A stretch of DNA of 64,000 nucleotides from Ga0077560 sp046330395 (GTDB lineage Bacteria; Actinomycetota; Thermoleophilia; Miltoncostaeales; Miltoncostaeaceae), in the NCBI GenBank assembly GCA_046330395.1, contig JAXLSS010000004.1:62001-126000 (forward strand), given 5' to 3'. Of the stretch, positions 33,949 through 42,842 are shown piece after piece (the first letter of the stretch is position 1; each line of letters starts with the position of its first letter). A model generated the notes under the pieces. It did no database searches. It saw only the letters and a program-made list of their open reading frames with translations, and had not been told where the DNA came from. The position numbers and the translations under genes were made by a program.

Positions 33949-35106
33949 TCAGACGGTGGCGGCCACCATGCTGCAGCTGGGGTCCAGGGCCCACGGGTCG
34001 CCGGTGGCCAGCTCGGCGCGGGCGCGCATCCCGCCGCCGCACAGGGCCAGGTCGGGACACGCCGCGCAGGCCTCGGCCAGCGGCCGCTCCTCGGAGCGCA
34101 GCTCGGCCAGCCACGGGTCGCGGCCCTCGGTCCAGATGGTGGAGAACGGCTCCTTGCGGATGTCGCCCAGCACGCGGTGGCGCGAGAACTGGTCGGGGTG
34201 CACCAGGCCACGCTCGTCCACGCACCCGATGCCGATGCCCGGGCCGCCCTTGCTGCCGGCGTTCCAGGTGAGCATCTCCCGGCAGCGCACCGCGCGCTCC
34301 GGGTCGCGGCCCTCCAGCCAGTGGGCCAGGGTCGGGCCGTCGGAGGGGTTGTCCACCGTCAGCACCTCCACGTCGGGGTGCGCGTCGGCGAACGCGAACA
34401 CCCGGTGCAGCACGTCGCGGCGCTGCTCGGGGGTGATGTCGGTGAGGTGGCCGCCGCGGCCGGATGGCACCAGGTGGTACAGGCAGAAGCGCTCGACGTT
34501 CTCGCGCTCCACCAGGTCCAGCACCTCGTCCACGCCGTCCACGTTGCCGGGGGTCACGGTGAACCGCACGCCGCGGCGCACGCCGGCGACGGCCAGGTTG
34601 CGCAGGCCCTCCACGGAGGCGCGGTAGGCCCCCTCCTCACAGCGCTGCCGGTCGTGCAGCTCCTCGGGGCCGTCGATGGACACGCCGGCGTAGATCAGCC
34701 CGGCGGTCTTCAGCTGGTCGGCCACCTCGGGGGTGATGAGGGTGCCGTTGGTGGACAGGGTGAACCGGAGCCCCTTCTCCACGCCGTGGGTGATGAGCTC
34801 CAGCAGGTCGGGGCGGGACAGCGGCTCGCCGCCGGAGATCAGAACGGCCGGCACTCCGTATCCGGCCAGGTCGTCAAGGAACGCGCGCGCCTCGGTGTTG
34901 GTGAGCTCGTCGTCGGCGGCGGTGCGCTTGGCGTTGGCATAGCAGTGGCGACAGGCCAGGTTGCAGGCCCGCGTCACGTTCCACACCACCACGGGCCGTC
35001 GCGCTGTGGACGAGGTGGGCGTGTGCTCGCCCGCGCGATGCCGGCCGTACCGAAGGGCGTCCGAAGCGGACTGCCGTGTGCCCAGCAGGGAGGAAACGTT
35101 GATCAT
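33949..35106 (-). CDS. Radical SAM/SPASM protein (NirJ/AhbD-like)
   Basis: About 385 residues from ATG 35106. Radical SAM cluster 'TRACNLACRHCYANAK' (CxxxCxxC), then 'LISGGEPL', 'STNGTLI' and 'VSIDGPEELHDRQRC'. The C-terminal SPASM region has Cys at 'RCREML', 'GIGCVDERG', 'CAACPDLALCGGG' and 'DPSC', enough for one or two extra iron-sulfur clusters. The closest families act in heme synthesis or peptide modification. No haem gene or clear peptide substrate is adjacent. The start could lie further upstream, since no good ribosome site precedes 35106. Confidence 0.85.
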   Translation of the reverse strand: MINVSSLLGTRQSASDALRYGRHRAGEHTPTSSTARRPVVVWNVTRACNLACRHCYANAKRTAADDELTNTEARAFLDDLAGYGVPAVLISGGEPLSRPDLLELITHGVEKGLRFTLSTNGTLITPEVADQLKTAGLIYAGVSIDGPEELHDRQRCEEGAYRASVEGLRNLAVAGVRRGVRFTVTPGNVDGVDEVLDLVERENVERFCLYHLVPSGRGGHLTDITPEQRRDVLHRVFAFADAHPDVEVLTVDNPSDGPTLAHWLEGRDPERAVRCREMLTWNAGSKGGPGIGIGCVDERGLVHPDQFSRHRVLGDIRKEPFSTIWTEGRDPWLAELRSEERPLAEACAACPDLALCGGGMRARAELATGDPWALDPSCSMVAATV

Positions 35107-35275
35107 GGAGGGGGATGAAAGCCGGATCGCCGGCGGGATACATCGGACGCCCCGGGCCGGCGGGTGCGGGCAACCCGCGAACCGTGGCCCCGGACACCCC
35201 GCAATCCGGCGGTTTCGCTCCGTCATGCGCTGTCGCTACGGTGGTGGCCGTCCGGTGCCCGGCGGGGGAGTGCAG

Positions 35276-36605
35276 ATGCGGTGGAGTGCGCGTGTGGGTG
35301 CGGCGGCAATGGCCGCCGGAGCGTTCGCGGTGACCCAGGCCAGCGCGGCGCCGCCGGAGTGGACGCCCAGCCAGACCCAGGCCTCCACGGCCGTCAAGGA
35401 CTTCACCACCGAGTCGGTGGCCCTCACCGTGGGTGGCGGGGCGTCGGTGGGGCTCAGCCGCGACACCCCCACCGGCCGCGAGGCGGCGGTGATCGAGCGT
35501 GTGTCGCCGACCTCGCCGTGGAGTGCGCCCGTGTCGCTGTCCGGGTCGTCGCGCATCGACCTGGGGCCGTTCGTGGCCCGCAACCGCCGCGGCGACGCGG
35601 TGGCCGTGTGGGGCGTGTCCGGTGAGCAGGCGCAGGCCGCGGTGCGCTACGGCGGCACGTGGAGCCGGGCGGCCACGCTGGGCGCCACGGTGCCGGCCGT
35701 GCGCGGCACCGACATCCCCCAGGACCTGGTCAAGGTCACCATGGGGGCCGACCGGCGCGCGACGGTGGCCGTGTCCCTGTGCGGCCCGCGCGGATGCGCC
35801 GGTGCACCTGGACACCGTCACGCCGCGATCGCGCAAATGGACCGACCGGGTGGCCGTCGCGGTGCCGCGGTCGGGGGCCAGCAGCATGGGATGGAACCTC
35901 GGCACGGGTGGCCCGCTGGTGGCCGCGTGGCGCGTGGGTGGCGGCGTCCGGGTGGCCGAGGTGGGTGTCACCAGCACGCGCGGGGTGGTGCCCCTGCGCG
36001 TGCCCTCCGGCGACGCCACGGGCCGTCTGTCGGTGGCCGTTGGCGTGGGTGGCGCGCGGGCCGTGGCCTGGAGCACCGTCCGCGGGGGCATGGGCAGCAG
36101 CGTGCGCCTGCCCGAGGACATCTCATGGCGCCCGGCCCGGCGCGTGGGTCGTGACGCGGGCGCCTCCGCGCCCCGCATCGCGGTGGGCTGTGACGGCGGC
36201 GTGGTGGGCGCGTGGACCCAGCCGGGCACCACGGCCGGCACCACCACCATCAAGGAGTCCACGGCGCAGGGCACCCACGGCCTGCCCACCGACCCCCGGG
36301 AGGTCACCAGCTACGGCGACGCCACCAAGACCCTGTCGGTGTGGGGCGTCTCGGTGGTGGGTCGCAGCGGGCTGGCCATGGTGGGCTGGCAGCGCGCCCA
36401 GAACGGCGGGGCGGGCGAGGGGGCCCAGCTGCAGGGCGACCGCACCCAGTACGCCGTCCGCGGGTTCGGCTTCGACGGGAACTTCCGGGCGGGACCGCCC
36501 GCCGCGTTCGCCGACGACGGCACCGGCCTGTTCGTGGCCGCCACCACCACCGGGGTGCTGTCCCAGCAGTTCACCCCGGGGGACGACGTGCTGAGCTGCC
36601 GATAG
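35276..36605 (+). CDS. Secreted hypothetical protein, frameshifted near 35800
   Basis: ATG 35276 starts a signal peptide (MRWSARVGAAAMAAGAFA, cut after ASA). The first frame reads to about 35795; the second carries on from 'LDTVTPRSRKWTDRV' to TAG 36605. Together they give about 440 residues of beta-propeller-like text with repeated 'GG.LVAAWRVGGG', 'GVGGARAVAWSTV' and 'GVVGAWTQPG' strands. No enzyme motif is visible. The shift equals one extra base (or two missing) near GCGCGGATGCGCC. It diverges from the radical SAM gene and is followed by the glycine riboswitch. Confidence 0.7.
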
Positions 36606-36656
36606 CGGGGTCGCGCCGGCGGAGGCTGCTGCTAGCGTTCACCCATCGATCGCCCG

Positions 36657-36830
36657 CCGTGGGAGAGTCCGGTCTCGAGCCGGCGCCGAAGGAGCAACCG
36701 CCCCGGAAACTCTCAGGCAAACGGACCGTGGTGGGCGCGGTGACGCTGGAGAGTGGATGCCTCGGGCATCCCGCCGATGGGGAAAGCCCGGTGACGGGTG
36801 CATCTCTCAGGCACCGGGACAGCGGGGGCA
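36657..36830 (+). promoter_or_regulatory. Tandem glycine riboswitch upstream of gcvP
   Basis: Two aptamers are visible. The first (about 36659-36729) has GGGAGAGTCC, GCGCCGAAGGAGCAA, ACTCTCAGGCAAACGGACC. The second (about 36743-36826) has CTGGAGAGT, GCCGATGGGGAAAGC, ATCTCTCAGGCACCGGGACAG. These are the conserved cores of the glycine riboswitch, which usually turns on glycine cleavage genes. A hairpin, GGGCATG with CATGCCC (36827-36849), lies between the second aptamer and the gcvP ribosome site and could be the expression platform. Confidence 0.93.
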
Positions 36831-36867
36831 TGCGCAGCTCGCCATGCCCGCCGACCGTGGAGTCCCG

Positions 36868-39744
36868 ATGCCAGATCGCCACCCCACCCTCGCCGAACTC
36901 GAGGATCACGCGGCGTTCGCCGCCCGCCACAACGCGCCGCAGGGCGACGATGTGGCCCGCATGCTGGAGGTGGTGGGCGCCGCCGGCCTGGATGAGCTGA
37001 TCGACACCACCGTGCCGGCCGACATCCGGCTGCGCGCGCCGCTGGACCTGCCCGAGGCCGACACCGAGACCGCGGTGCTGGCGCGGCTGCGGGAGATGCT
37101 CGGCGCCAACTCGGTGCTGACCTCCCTCATCGGGATGGGCTACCACGGCACCATCACGCCGCCGGTGATCCGCCGCAACATCCTGGAGAACCCGGCCTGG
37201 TACACGGCCTACACCCCGTACCAGCCGGAGATCAGCCAGGGCCGCCTGGACGCGCTGCTGACCTTCCAGACCCTGGTGTCCGACCTCACCGGCCTGCCCC
37301 TGGCCAACGCCTCGCTGCTGGACGAGGGCACCGCCGCCGCCGAGGCCATGACCATGGCTCGCCGGGCCGTGCGCGGTGGCGGTGACGTGTTCTTCGTCGA
37401 CGCCGACTGCCACCCTCAGACCATCGCGGTGGTGGCCACCCGCGCCGAGCCGGTGGGCATCCGCGTGGTGGTGGGCGACCCCGAGGCCGACCTTCCCGAG
37501 GGGCTCTTCGGGGCGCTGCTGGCGTTCCCCGGCAGCACCGGTGGCCTGCGCGACCTGGAGCCGGTGATCGGCCGCGTGCACGAGGCGGGTGGCCTGGCCG
37601 TGGTGGTGGCCGATCCCCTGGCCATGGTGGCCACCCGTGCGCCGGGGGCCATGGGTGCCGACATCGCCGTGGGCTCGATGCAGCGCTTCGGCGTGCCCAT
37701 GGGCTTCGGCGGCCCGCACGCCGGCTTCCTGGCCACCCGTGACGAGTACGCGCGGGCCATGCCGGGCCGGCTGGTGGGCGTGTCGGTGGACGCCGCGGGC
37801 CGCCCGGCCCTGCGGCTGGCCCTGCAGACGCGCGAGCAGCACATCCGCCGTGAGAAGGCCACCAGCAACGTGTGCACCGCGCAGGTGCTGCTGGCCGTGA
37901 TGGCCGCCATGTACGCGGTGTGGCACGGGCCTGAGGGGCTGCGCCGTATCGCCGCACGCGTGCACCGGCTCACGGGCATCCTGGCCGCGGGCCTGCGCGC
38001 CGGCGGCGTCGAGGTGCCGGGTGACACCTGGTTCGACACGCTCGGCGTGCGCGTGCCGGGCCGCGCCGATGCGGTGGTGGCGGCGGCCCGCGCGGAGGGG
38101 GTCAACCTGCGGCGCATCGACGGCGACACCGTGGGCGTCACCCTGGACGAGACCACCACCCGCCCGGTGGTGGAGGCCGTGTGGCGCGCCTTCGGCGTGA
38201 CCGGCTCGGTGGAGGAGCTGGACGGGCGGGCCCCGGCGGGCATCCCGGCCGGGCTGGTGCGCACCGACGCCATCCTCACCCACGAGGTGTTCCACCGGTA
38301 CCGCGGCGAGCACGAGATGCTGCGCTACCTGCGCCGGCTCTCGGACATGGACCTGGCGCTGGACCGCACCATGATCCCGCTGGGGTCCTGCACCATGAAG
38401 CTCAACGCCACCACCGAGATGGAGCCCGTCACGTGGCCCGAGGTGGCCAACCTGCACCCGTTCGCCCCCATGGAGCAGGCGGTGGGCACCCTGCGCATGA
38501 TCCGTGAGCTGGAACGCGACCTGTGCCAGATCACCGGCTACGACGCGGTGTCGCTGCAGCCCAACGCGGGGTCCCAGGGTGAGCTGGCCGGCCTGCTGGC
38601 CGTGCGCGCCTACCACCGCGCCAACGGCGACGACCAGCGCACCGTGTGCCTCATCCCCGCATCGGCCCACGGCACCAACGCGGCCTCGGCCGTGATGGCC
38701 GGCATGAGCGTCACCGTGGTGGCCTGCGACGCCAACGGCAACGTCGACCTGGACGACCTGCGGGTCCGCGCGGACGCCGCGGGGGAGCGGCTGGCGGCCA
38801 TCATGGTGACCTACCCGTCCACCCACGGGGTGTTCGAGGAGGACATCCGCGAGATCTGCCGGGTGGTGCACGACCACGGCGGGCAGGTGTACCTGGACGG
38901 CGCCAACCTCAACGCCCTGGTGGGCCTGGCCAAGCCGGGCGAGTTCGGGGCCGACGTGTCCCACCTCAACCTGCACAAGACCTTCTGCATCCCCCACGGT
39001 GGCGGTGGGCCGGGCGTGGGACCGGTGGCGGTGCGCGCCCACCTGGCGCCGTACCTGCCCAACCACCCCTTGGTGGCGCAGGCGGGGCCGTCCACGGGCG
39101 TGGGGCCCATCTCGGCGGCACCCTTCGGGTCGGCGGGGATCCTGCCCATCCCGTGGGTGTACCTGCGGCTGATGGGGCCGGCCGGGCTGCGGCGGGCCAC
39201 GGAGATCGCGGTGCTCAACGCCAACTACGTCGCCGCGCGGCTGCGCGACCACTACCCGGTGCTCTACACCGGGGCCCGGGGGCGGGTGGCGCACGAGTGC
39301 ATCCTCGACCTGCGTCCCATCCGCGACGAGAGCGGGGTCACCGTGGACGACGTGGCCAAGCGGCTGATGGACCACGGCTTCCACGCGCCCACCATGTCGT
39401 TCCCGGTGGCGGGCACGCTGATGGTGGAGCCCACCGAATCCGAGTCCCTGGACGAGCTGGACCGGTTCTGCGACGCCATGATCGCCATCCGCGGCGAGAT
39501 CGACCGGGTGGCCGCGGGCGACTGGCCGGTGGAGGAGAGCCCGCTGCGCCACGCCCCCCACACCGCCGAGGACCTGGTGCGGGCCGACTGGGACCGGCCG
39601 TACGCCCGTGAGCTGGGCGCCTACCCCGGGGGCACCGCGCACGCCAAGTACTGGCCGCCGGTGGGGCGCATCGACGCCGCGTACGGCGACCGCAACCTGG
39701 TGTGCTCCTGCCCGCCCATGGAGGCGTACGCCGAGTCGCGCTGA
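36868..39744 (+). CDS. gcvP: Glycine dehydrogenase (decarboxylating), P-protein
   Basis: 958 residues, the full-length single-chain form. It decarboxylates glycine with PLP and passes the aminomethyl group to the lipoyl H-protein. Blocks seen: 'IGMGYHGTITPPVIRRNILENPAWYTAYTPYQPEI' in part, 'GADIAVGSMQRFGVPMGFGGPH', and in the second half 'LGSCTMKLNATTEM', 'LQPNAGSQGELAGLL' and PLP Lys in 'HLNLHKTFCIPHGGGGPG'. ATG 36868 has GGAG 5 bp upstream; an ATG at 36844 is less well placed. gcvT and gcvH are not in the window. Controlled by the riboswitch upstream. Confidence 0.97.
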   Translation: MPDRHPTLAELEDHAAFAARHNAPQGDDVARMLEVVGAAGLDELIDTTVPADIRLRAPLDLPEADTETAVLARLREMLGANSVLTSLIGMGYHGTITPPVIRRNILENPAWYTAYTPYQPEISQGRLDALLTFQTLVSDLTGLPLANASLLDEGTAAAEAMTMARRAVRGGGDVFFVDADCHPQTIAVVATRAEPVGIRVVVGDPEADLPEGLFGALLAFPGSTGGLRDLEPVIGRVHEAGGLAVVVADPLAMVATRAPGAMGADIAVGSMQRFGVPMGFGGPHAGFLATRDEYARAMPGRLVGVSVDAAGRPALRLALQTREQHIRREKATSNVCTAQVLLAVMAAMYAVWHGPEGLRRIAARVHRLTGILAAGLRAGGVEVPGDTWFDTLGVRVPGRADAVVAAARAEGVNLRRIDGDTVGVTLDETTTRPVVEAVWRAFGVTGSVEELDGRAPAGIPAGLVRTDAILTHEVFHRYRGEHEMLRYLRRLSDMDLALDRTMIPLGSCTMKLNATTEMEPVTWPEVANLHPFAPMEQAVGTLRMIRELERDLCQITGYDAVSLQPNAGSQGELAGLLAVRAYHRANGDDQRTVCLIPASAHGTNAASAVMAGMSVTVVACDANGNVDLDDLRVRADAAGERLAAIMVTYPSTHGVFEEDIREICRVVHDHGGQVYLDGANLNALVGLAKPGEFGADVSHLNLHKTFCIPHGGGGPGVGPVAVRAHLAPYLPNHPLVAQAGPSTGVGPISAAPFGSAGILPIPWVYLRLMGPAGLRRATEIAVLNANYVAARLRDHYPVLYTGARGRVAHECILDLRPIRDESGVTVDDVAKRLMDHGFHAPTMSFPVAGTLMVEPTESESLDELDRFCDAMIAIRGEIDRVAAGDWPVEESPLRHAPHTAEDLVRADWDRPYARELGAYPGGTAHAKYWPPVGRIDAAYGDRNLVCSCPPMEAYAESR

Positions 39745-39760
39745 CCCGGCGGGTCCGAAT

Positions 39761-40006
39761 TCAGGTCTGCGGTGCCCAGTCCCTGCCGGCCTTCCGGCAG
39801 GGACCGCACTGCACGCCGGTGTTGTATCGGCTCAGCACGGTGGTGCAGCTCACGCACACGCGTTTGCGCGTGGCGGGGCGCACCCGCTCGGGCTCGGGGC
39901 ACGCGCACAGCTTGGGCCGCGGCGCGCCCTTGGGCCGCATCAGCTCGGCGATGAGCCCGCAGCGCTCACACACCACCTCCACGGGCTCCAGCGGGCGCCG
40001 GCTCAC
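39761..40006 (-). CDS. Small zinc-ribbon protein
   Basis: 81 residues from GTG 40006 with GAGG upstream. Two pairs of Cys motifs are present: 'CERCGLIAEL' with 'CACPEPER', and 'CVSCTTVLSRYNTGVQCGPC'. They suggest one or two zinc sites and nucleic-acid or protein binding. No named family recognised. It converges on gcvP with a 16-bp gap. Confidence 0.7.
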   Translation of the reverse strand: MSRRPLEPVEVVCERCGLIAELMRPKGAPRPKLCACPEPERVRPATRKRVCVSCTTVLSRYNTGVQCGPCRKAGRDWAPQT

Positions 40007-40068
40007 CCGATCGACCTCAACAACCGCAGAAACGTCATCCGGTCATCATCGACGATCCGGCGCCGCGG

Positions 40069-41259
40069 TCAAGCGGCCAGCTCCTTCGCCAGCGCGGTGG
40101 GGAACCGGGGCTTCACCACGGTGCCGTCCATCAGCCCGGTGAGCTCCGCGGCCGCGGCGTCCAGCTCGCGCCGCCGGCGGGCGGGCACCGGCGCCAGCGT
40201 GCGGTACACCACCTCGCCATCCGGGCGCTGACCCCAGCCGCCCACGATGGCGCCGTCGAGCCACACCGTGGGGCCCACGTTGCCCGCGCGGTCGCACAGC
40301 GGTCCCAGCATCTCGGTGAGCTCGCCGTGCGCGAACCCGCGGTGACGCCATCCCATGGCCGTGGGGTCCAGCGACGGCAGGAACGCCGCCCCGCGGGCCT
40401 CGGGCTCGCCGGAGTCGGACCGGTCGTCGTGCGCCAGCCAGGCGGCGCCCGCCTCTGTGGTGCACGGCAGGCTCCCGGCGTCCGCCAGCGCCCGCACGGT
40501 GTGGGTCTTCGTCCAGCCGGTCCACCAGCGCACGTCGTCGGTGGTGGCCGGGCCGAAGGCCCACAGGTACCGGTGGGCGATCGCGGCCCGCGCCTCCATG
40601 GCGTCCATGCCGGCGATGCCCTCCGGCAGGCGCGCCTCCATCGGACCCCACAGGTACTCACCGCTGTTCCAGGTGCGCTCCGGGCTGAACCTGGTGACGG
40701 CGCCGTCGAACGCCAGGCACATCAGCAGCCGCGAATGGGCGCCCTGCGTGCCCGCGTAGGGCTTGCCCACCGCCAGCTGCAGGGGCGCGGCCAGCCGAGG
40801 CACCAGCCGCCCCAGCGCACGCGCCGAGGTGGGGGCGCCCTGCGCGCGCAGCGCGTCCAGCAACTCCTCCCGGGCATCGCGGCACCAGGCCGCGCCGTCG
40901 TCGGCGATGCCGCTGTCGTGCACCAGGCCGGCGAGGCGCCGCCACTGCTCGGCGGCCAGTCCGGCGGTGCTGGCGGCGTGGGCCGCCCGCGCCACCGGGG
41001 GGCTCATCACCCACAGCGTGCGGCGCATGGCGTGGTGGCGCAGCAGCTCCCCGTCCAGGGCCGCGCGCACCCCCGCCACCGACGGGGTGCGCATGCGGGC
41101 CCACAGCGACAGGTACACGGTGGCCGGGTCGCTGGAGTGCAGGCCCACCAGGTCGTCGGCGATGCGCGCGGGGTCGTCGATGCGGCTGTCGCGGGCCAGG
41201 TGGTGACGCCACATCAGCCGGGCGCGGCGTTCCGCGTCGCCGATGTGCGGAGGGCTCAC
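40069..41259 (-). CDS. Winged-helix DNA-binding protein (AlkZ/YcaQ-like)
   Basis: 396 residues from GTG 41259. The family pattern is clear: 'RLMWRHHL', 'ADDLVGLHSSDPATVYLSLWARM', 'LRHHAMRRTLWVM', 'GRLVPRLAAPL' and a C-terminal 'VVGGWGQRPDGEVVYRTL'. AlkZ relatives are DNA glycosylases that act on bulky alkyl or crosslink lesions using a Q-x-Q motif. The equivalent here reads H-S-S-D, so activity is uncertain. It overlaps the preceding 94-residue gene by 4 bp, forming a two-gene operon. Confidence 0.8.
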   Translation of the reverse strand: MSPPHIGDAERRARLMWRHHLARDSRIDDPARIADDLVGLHSSDPATVYLSLWARMRTPSVAGVRAALDGELLRHHAMRRTLWVMSPPVARAAHAASTAGLAAEQWRRLAGLVHDSGIADDGAAWCRDAREELLDALRAQGAPTSARALGRLVPRLAAPLQLAVGKPYAGTQGAHSRLLMCLAFDGAVTRFSPERTWNSGEYLWGPMEARLPEGIAGMDAMEARAAIAHRYLWAFGPATTDDVRWWTGWTKTHTVRALADAGSLPCTTEAGAAWLAHDDRSDSGEPEARGAAFLPSLDPTAMGWRHRGFAHGELTEMLGPLCDRAGNVGPTVWLDGAIVGGWGQRPDGEVVYRTLAPVPARRRRELDAAAAELTGLMDGTVVKPRFPTALAKELAA

Positions 41260-41540
41260 CGCACCTCGGGGTTGTCGGGCCCGCCGAGACGGCCGTCCTC
41301 GCCGATGCGCCCGAAGCGGGCCTGGGCGCCGCGGGTGTGCACCTCGCGCACGAAGGCGGTCACCATCTCGCGGCGCTCGTCCACGGTGAGGTCCTCGAGT
41401 TGCCGCACCTGCTCGGCGCTCACCTCGATGGGCCCCGCGGTGGCCAGGGCGCGCAGGGGGTCGTCGATCAGCGCGGCGCGGAAGCGCTCATCGGCCACCA
41501 CCCGCACCCAGAACGGAGGCGGAGCGTCGGACTCGGACAT
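41256..41540 (-). CDS. Small protein resembling Nif11/Os1348-type leader domains
   Basis: 94 residues from ATG 41540. The central helix text 'FRAALIDDPLRALATAGPIEVSAEQVRQLEDL' follows the pattern 'FR..L..DP..AL..AG...S.EEL..L' of Nif11 and NHLP/Os1348 leader-like domains. The tail (HTRGAQARFGRIGEDGRLGG) is short, charged and Gly-rich without Cys. No modification enzyme is adjacent. An ordinary regulatory or structural protein is at least as likely as a peptide precursor. Confidence 0.65.
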   Translation of the reverse strand: MSESDAPPPFWVRVVADERFRAALIDDPLRALATAGPIEVSAEQVRQLEDLTVDERREMVTAFVREVHTRGAQARFGRIGEDGRLGGPDNPEVR

Positions 41541-41697
41541 GGACGCAGTATCGCCCGTTGCGCGCGCCCGGGGTGGCGCGGGCCGGTGAAACACATCATG
41601 CGGGACGTGCCTGCGCGGTGATCCGGATGGTGCGCGACGGCCGGTCGCGGGGGTAGTGTTGCCGTGGTTTTCGGTACCCCCTCCCTGGAAGGTCGAC

Positions 41698-42102
41698 ATG
41701 GCGAAGATCGTGGACGTTGAGGGCATCGGCGCGGCGCATGGCGCCAAGCTGCAGAAGGCCGGTGTGGCATCCACGGCGGCGTTGCTGCGCGAGGGCGCCA
41801 CCAAGGCGGGTCGCACGAAGCTGGCGAAGAGCACCGGCGTGTCCGAGAAGCTCATCCTGGAATGGGTCAACCACGCCGATCTCATGCGCATCAAGGGCGT
41901 GGGGTCGGAGTACTCGGACCTGCTGGAGGCCGCCGGGGTGGACTCGGTGCCGGAGCTGTCCAAGCGCGTTCCCGGCAACCTGCACGCCAAGATGGCCGAG
42001 GTGAACGCCACCAAGAAGCTGGTGCGCCAGCTTCCCTCCGAGAAGGCCGTGGCCGGCTGGGTGAAGCAGGCCGGCGCGCTGGAGAAGATCGTCAAGCACT
42101 GA
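41698..42102 (+). CDS. DUF4332 helix-hairpin-helix protein
   Basis: 134 residues from ATG 41698 with GGAAGG upstream. Two helix-hairpin-helix-like turns are seen, 'VEGIGAAHGAKLQKAGVAS' and 'IKGVGSEYSDLLEAAGVDS'. They are separated by helices ('EKLILEWVNHADLMR'), as in the DUF4332 family. These proteins resemble DNA-binding HhH domains but their function is not known. It stands alone. Confidence 0.85.
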   Translation: MAKIVDVEGIGAAHGAKLQKAGVASTAALLREGATKAGRTKLAKSTGVSEKLILEWVNHADLMRIKGVGSEYSDLLEAAGVDSVPELSKRVPGNLHAKMAEVNATKKLVRQLPSEKAVAGWVKQAGALEKIVKH

Positions 42103-42238
42103 CGCCAGGTGTCGCGGGCCGGCCGTCGGGCTTCGCCCGCAACACGACATCGGTGGTCACCCGCGCTCAGTTCCGGCGCCCCGCGTCCGAAAGGACAACG
42201 CAGAGGAGTGCGTCATCCGGGGATGGGAGCAGCGCGTA

Positions 42239-42718
42239 ATGGAGTTCATGGGCAGGTTCAGGGTGGGCGTCCGTCTGATGGCCGCCTTCACCGTGGTGGT
42301 GGTGTTGTTCCTGGTGGCCCTGTTCGTGGGGTGGACCGGCGTCGGCGGGATCGCCTCGGGTAGCCACACCACCTCCCGAACGAGCCAGGCCGCCTACGCG
42401 GCCTCGGCGGCCGTCTACAACATGCGCATCTCGCAGGCTCAGGCACCAACGACCAACGAGGGCTACCAGCGAGGACAACGACAGCAACGCGGCTGGCCGA
42501 CACCGGCATGGAACAGCTGCTGCATCGAACATGGGCGAGAACAAGGCGCGACACCTGGAGGTCAGCGAGCAGAACGCCGTGTCGGCCGATCAGGTGGCCG
42601 CCACGTCCGAGCAGGCGTCGGCCACCACCGAGGAGCTGGCCGCCTCCGCCTGATGTCCCGCAACAGCGCGACGCTGCTGGAGCTGGTGGGCCACTTCACG
42701 GTGGACGCCGGGCAGTAG
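42239..42718 (+). pseudogene. Remnant of a methyl-accepting chemotaxis receptor
   Basis: From ATG 42239 the first 65 or so residues are a normal receptor start: 'FRVGVRLMAAFTVVVVLFLVALF' and then 'YAASAAVYNMRISQA'. The receptor tail is also present, but in other frames. 'VSADQVAATSEQASATTEELAASA' (ending in TGA 42651-42653) and 'MSRNSATLLELVGHFTVDAGQ' (to TAG 42718) would be continuous in an intact gene. Several hundred codons of the middle, including HAMP and most of the signalling hairpin, are gone. Multiple lesions show real decay rather than one base error. No other chemotaxis gene is in the window. Confidence 0.85.
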
Positions 42719-42733
42719 GGCACTAGTGTGTGA

Positions 42734-42760
42734 CCCCGCGGCGGTCATCCCGCCGCGGGG
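42734..42760. terminator. 11-bp hairpin after the receptor remnant
   Basis: CCCCGCGGCGG and its complement enclose a 5-nt loop (TCATC), 16 bp after the receptor remnant's stop. It argues against coding upstream of about 42843 for the next gene. Confidence 0.6.
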
Positions 42761-42842
42761 ACCACTCGGGGGCGCGATTGTCAGTCTGGCCCGACGCGCT
42801 GCGGACGCAGGCGGGTGTGCACCACGCACCCGGCGGTGCGCC

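Noticed and set aside
33949..35106. Radical SAM enzyme as part of a RiPP cluster with the 94-residue leader-like protein
   Set aside because: They are more than 6 kb apart with gcvP and other unrelated genes between, so no cluster can be claimed.
36571..39642. 1000-residue open frame antisense to gcvP
   Set aside because: A shadow of gcvP codon bias, His/Gly/Arg-rich, no recognisable domain.
42103..42238. Small gene between the DUF4332 gene and the receptor remnant
   Set aside because: Frames here lack a start with ribosome site and protein-like composition; only a 5-bp hairpin (CGGGC/GCCCG) near 42125 is seen.
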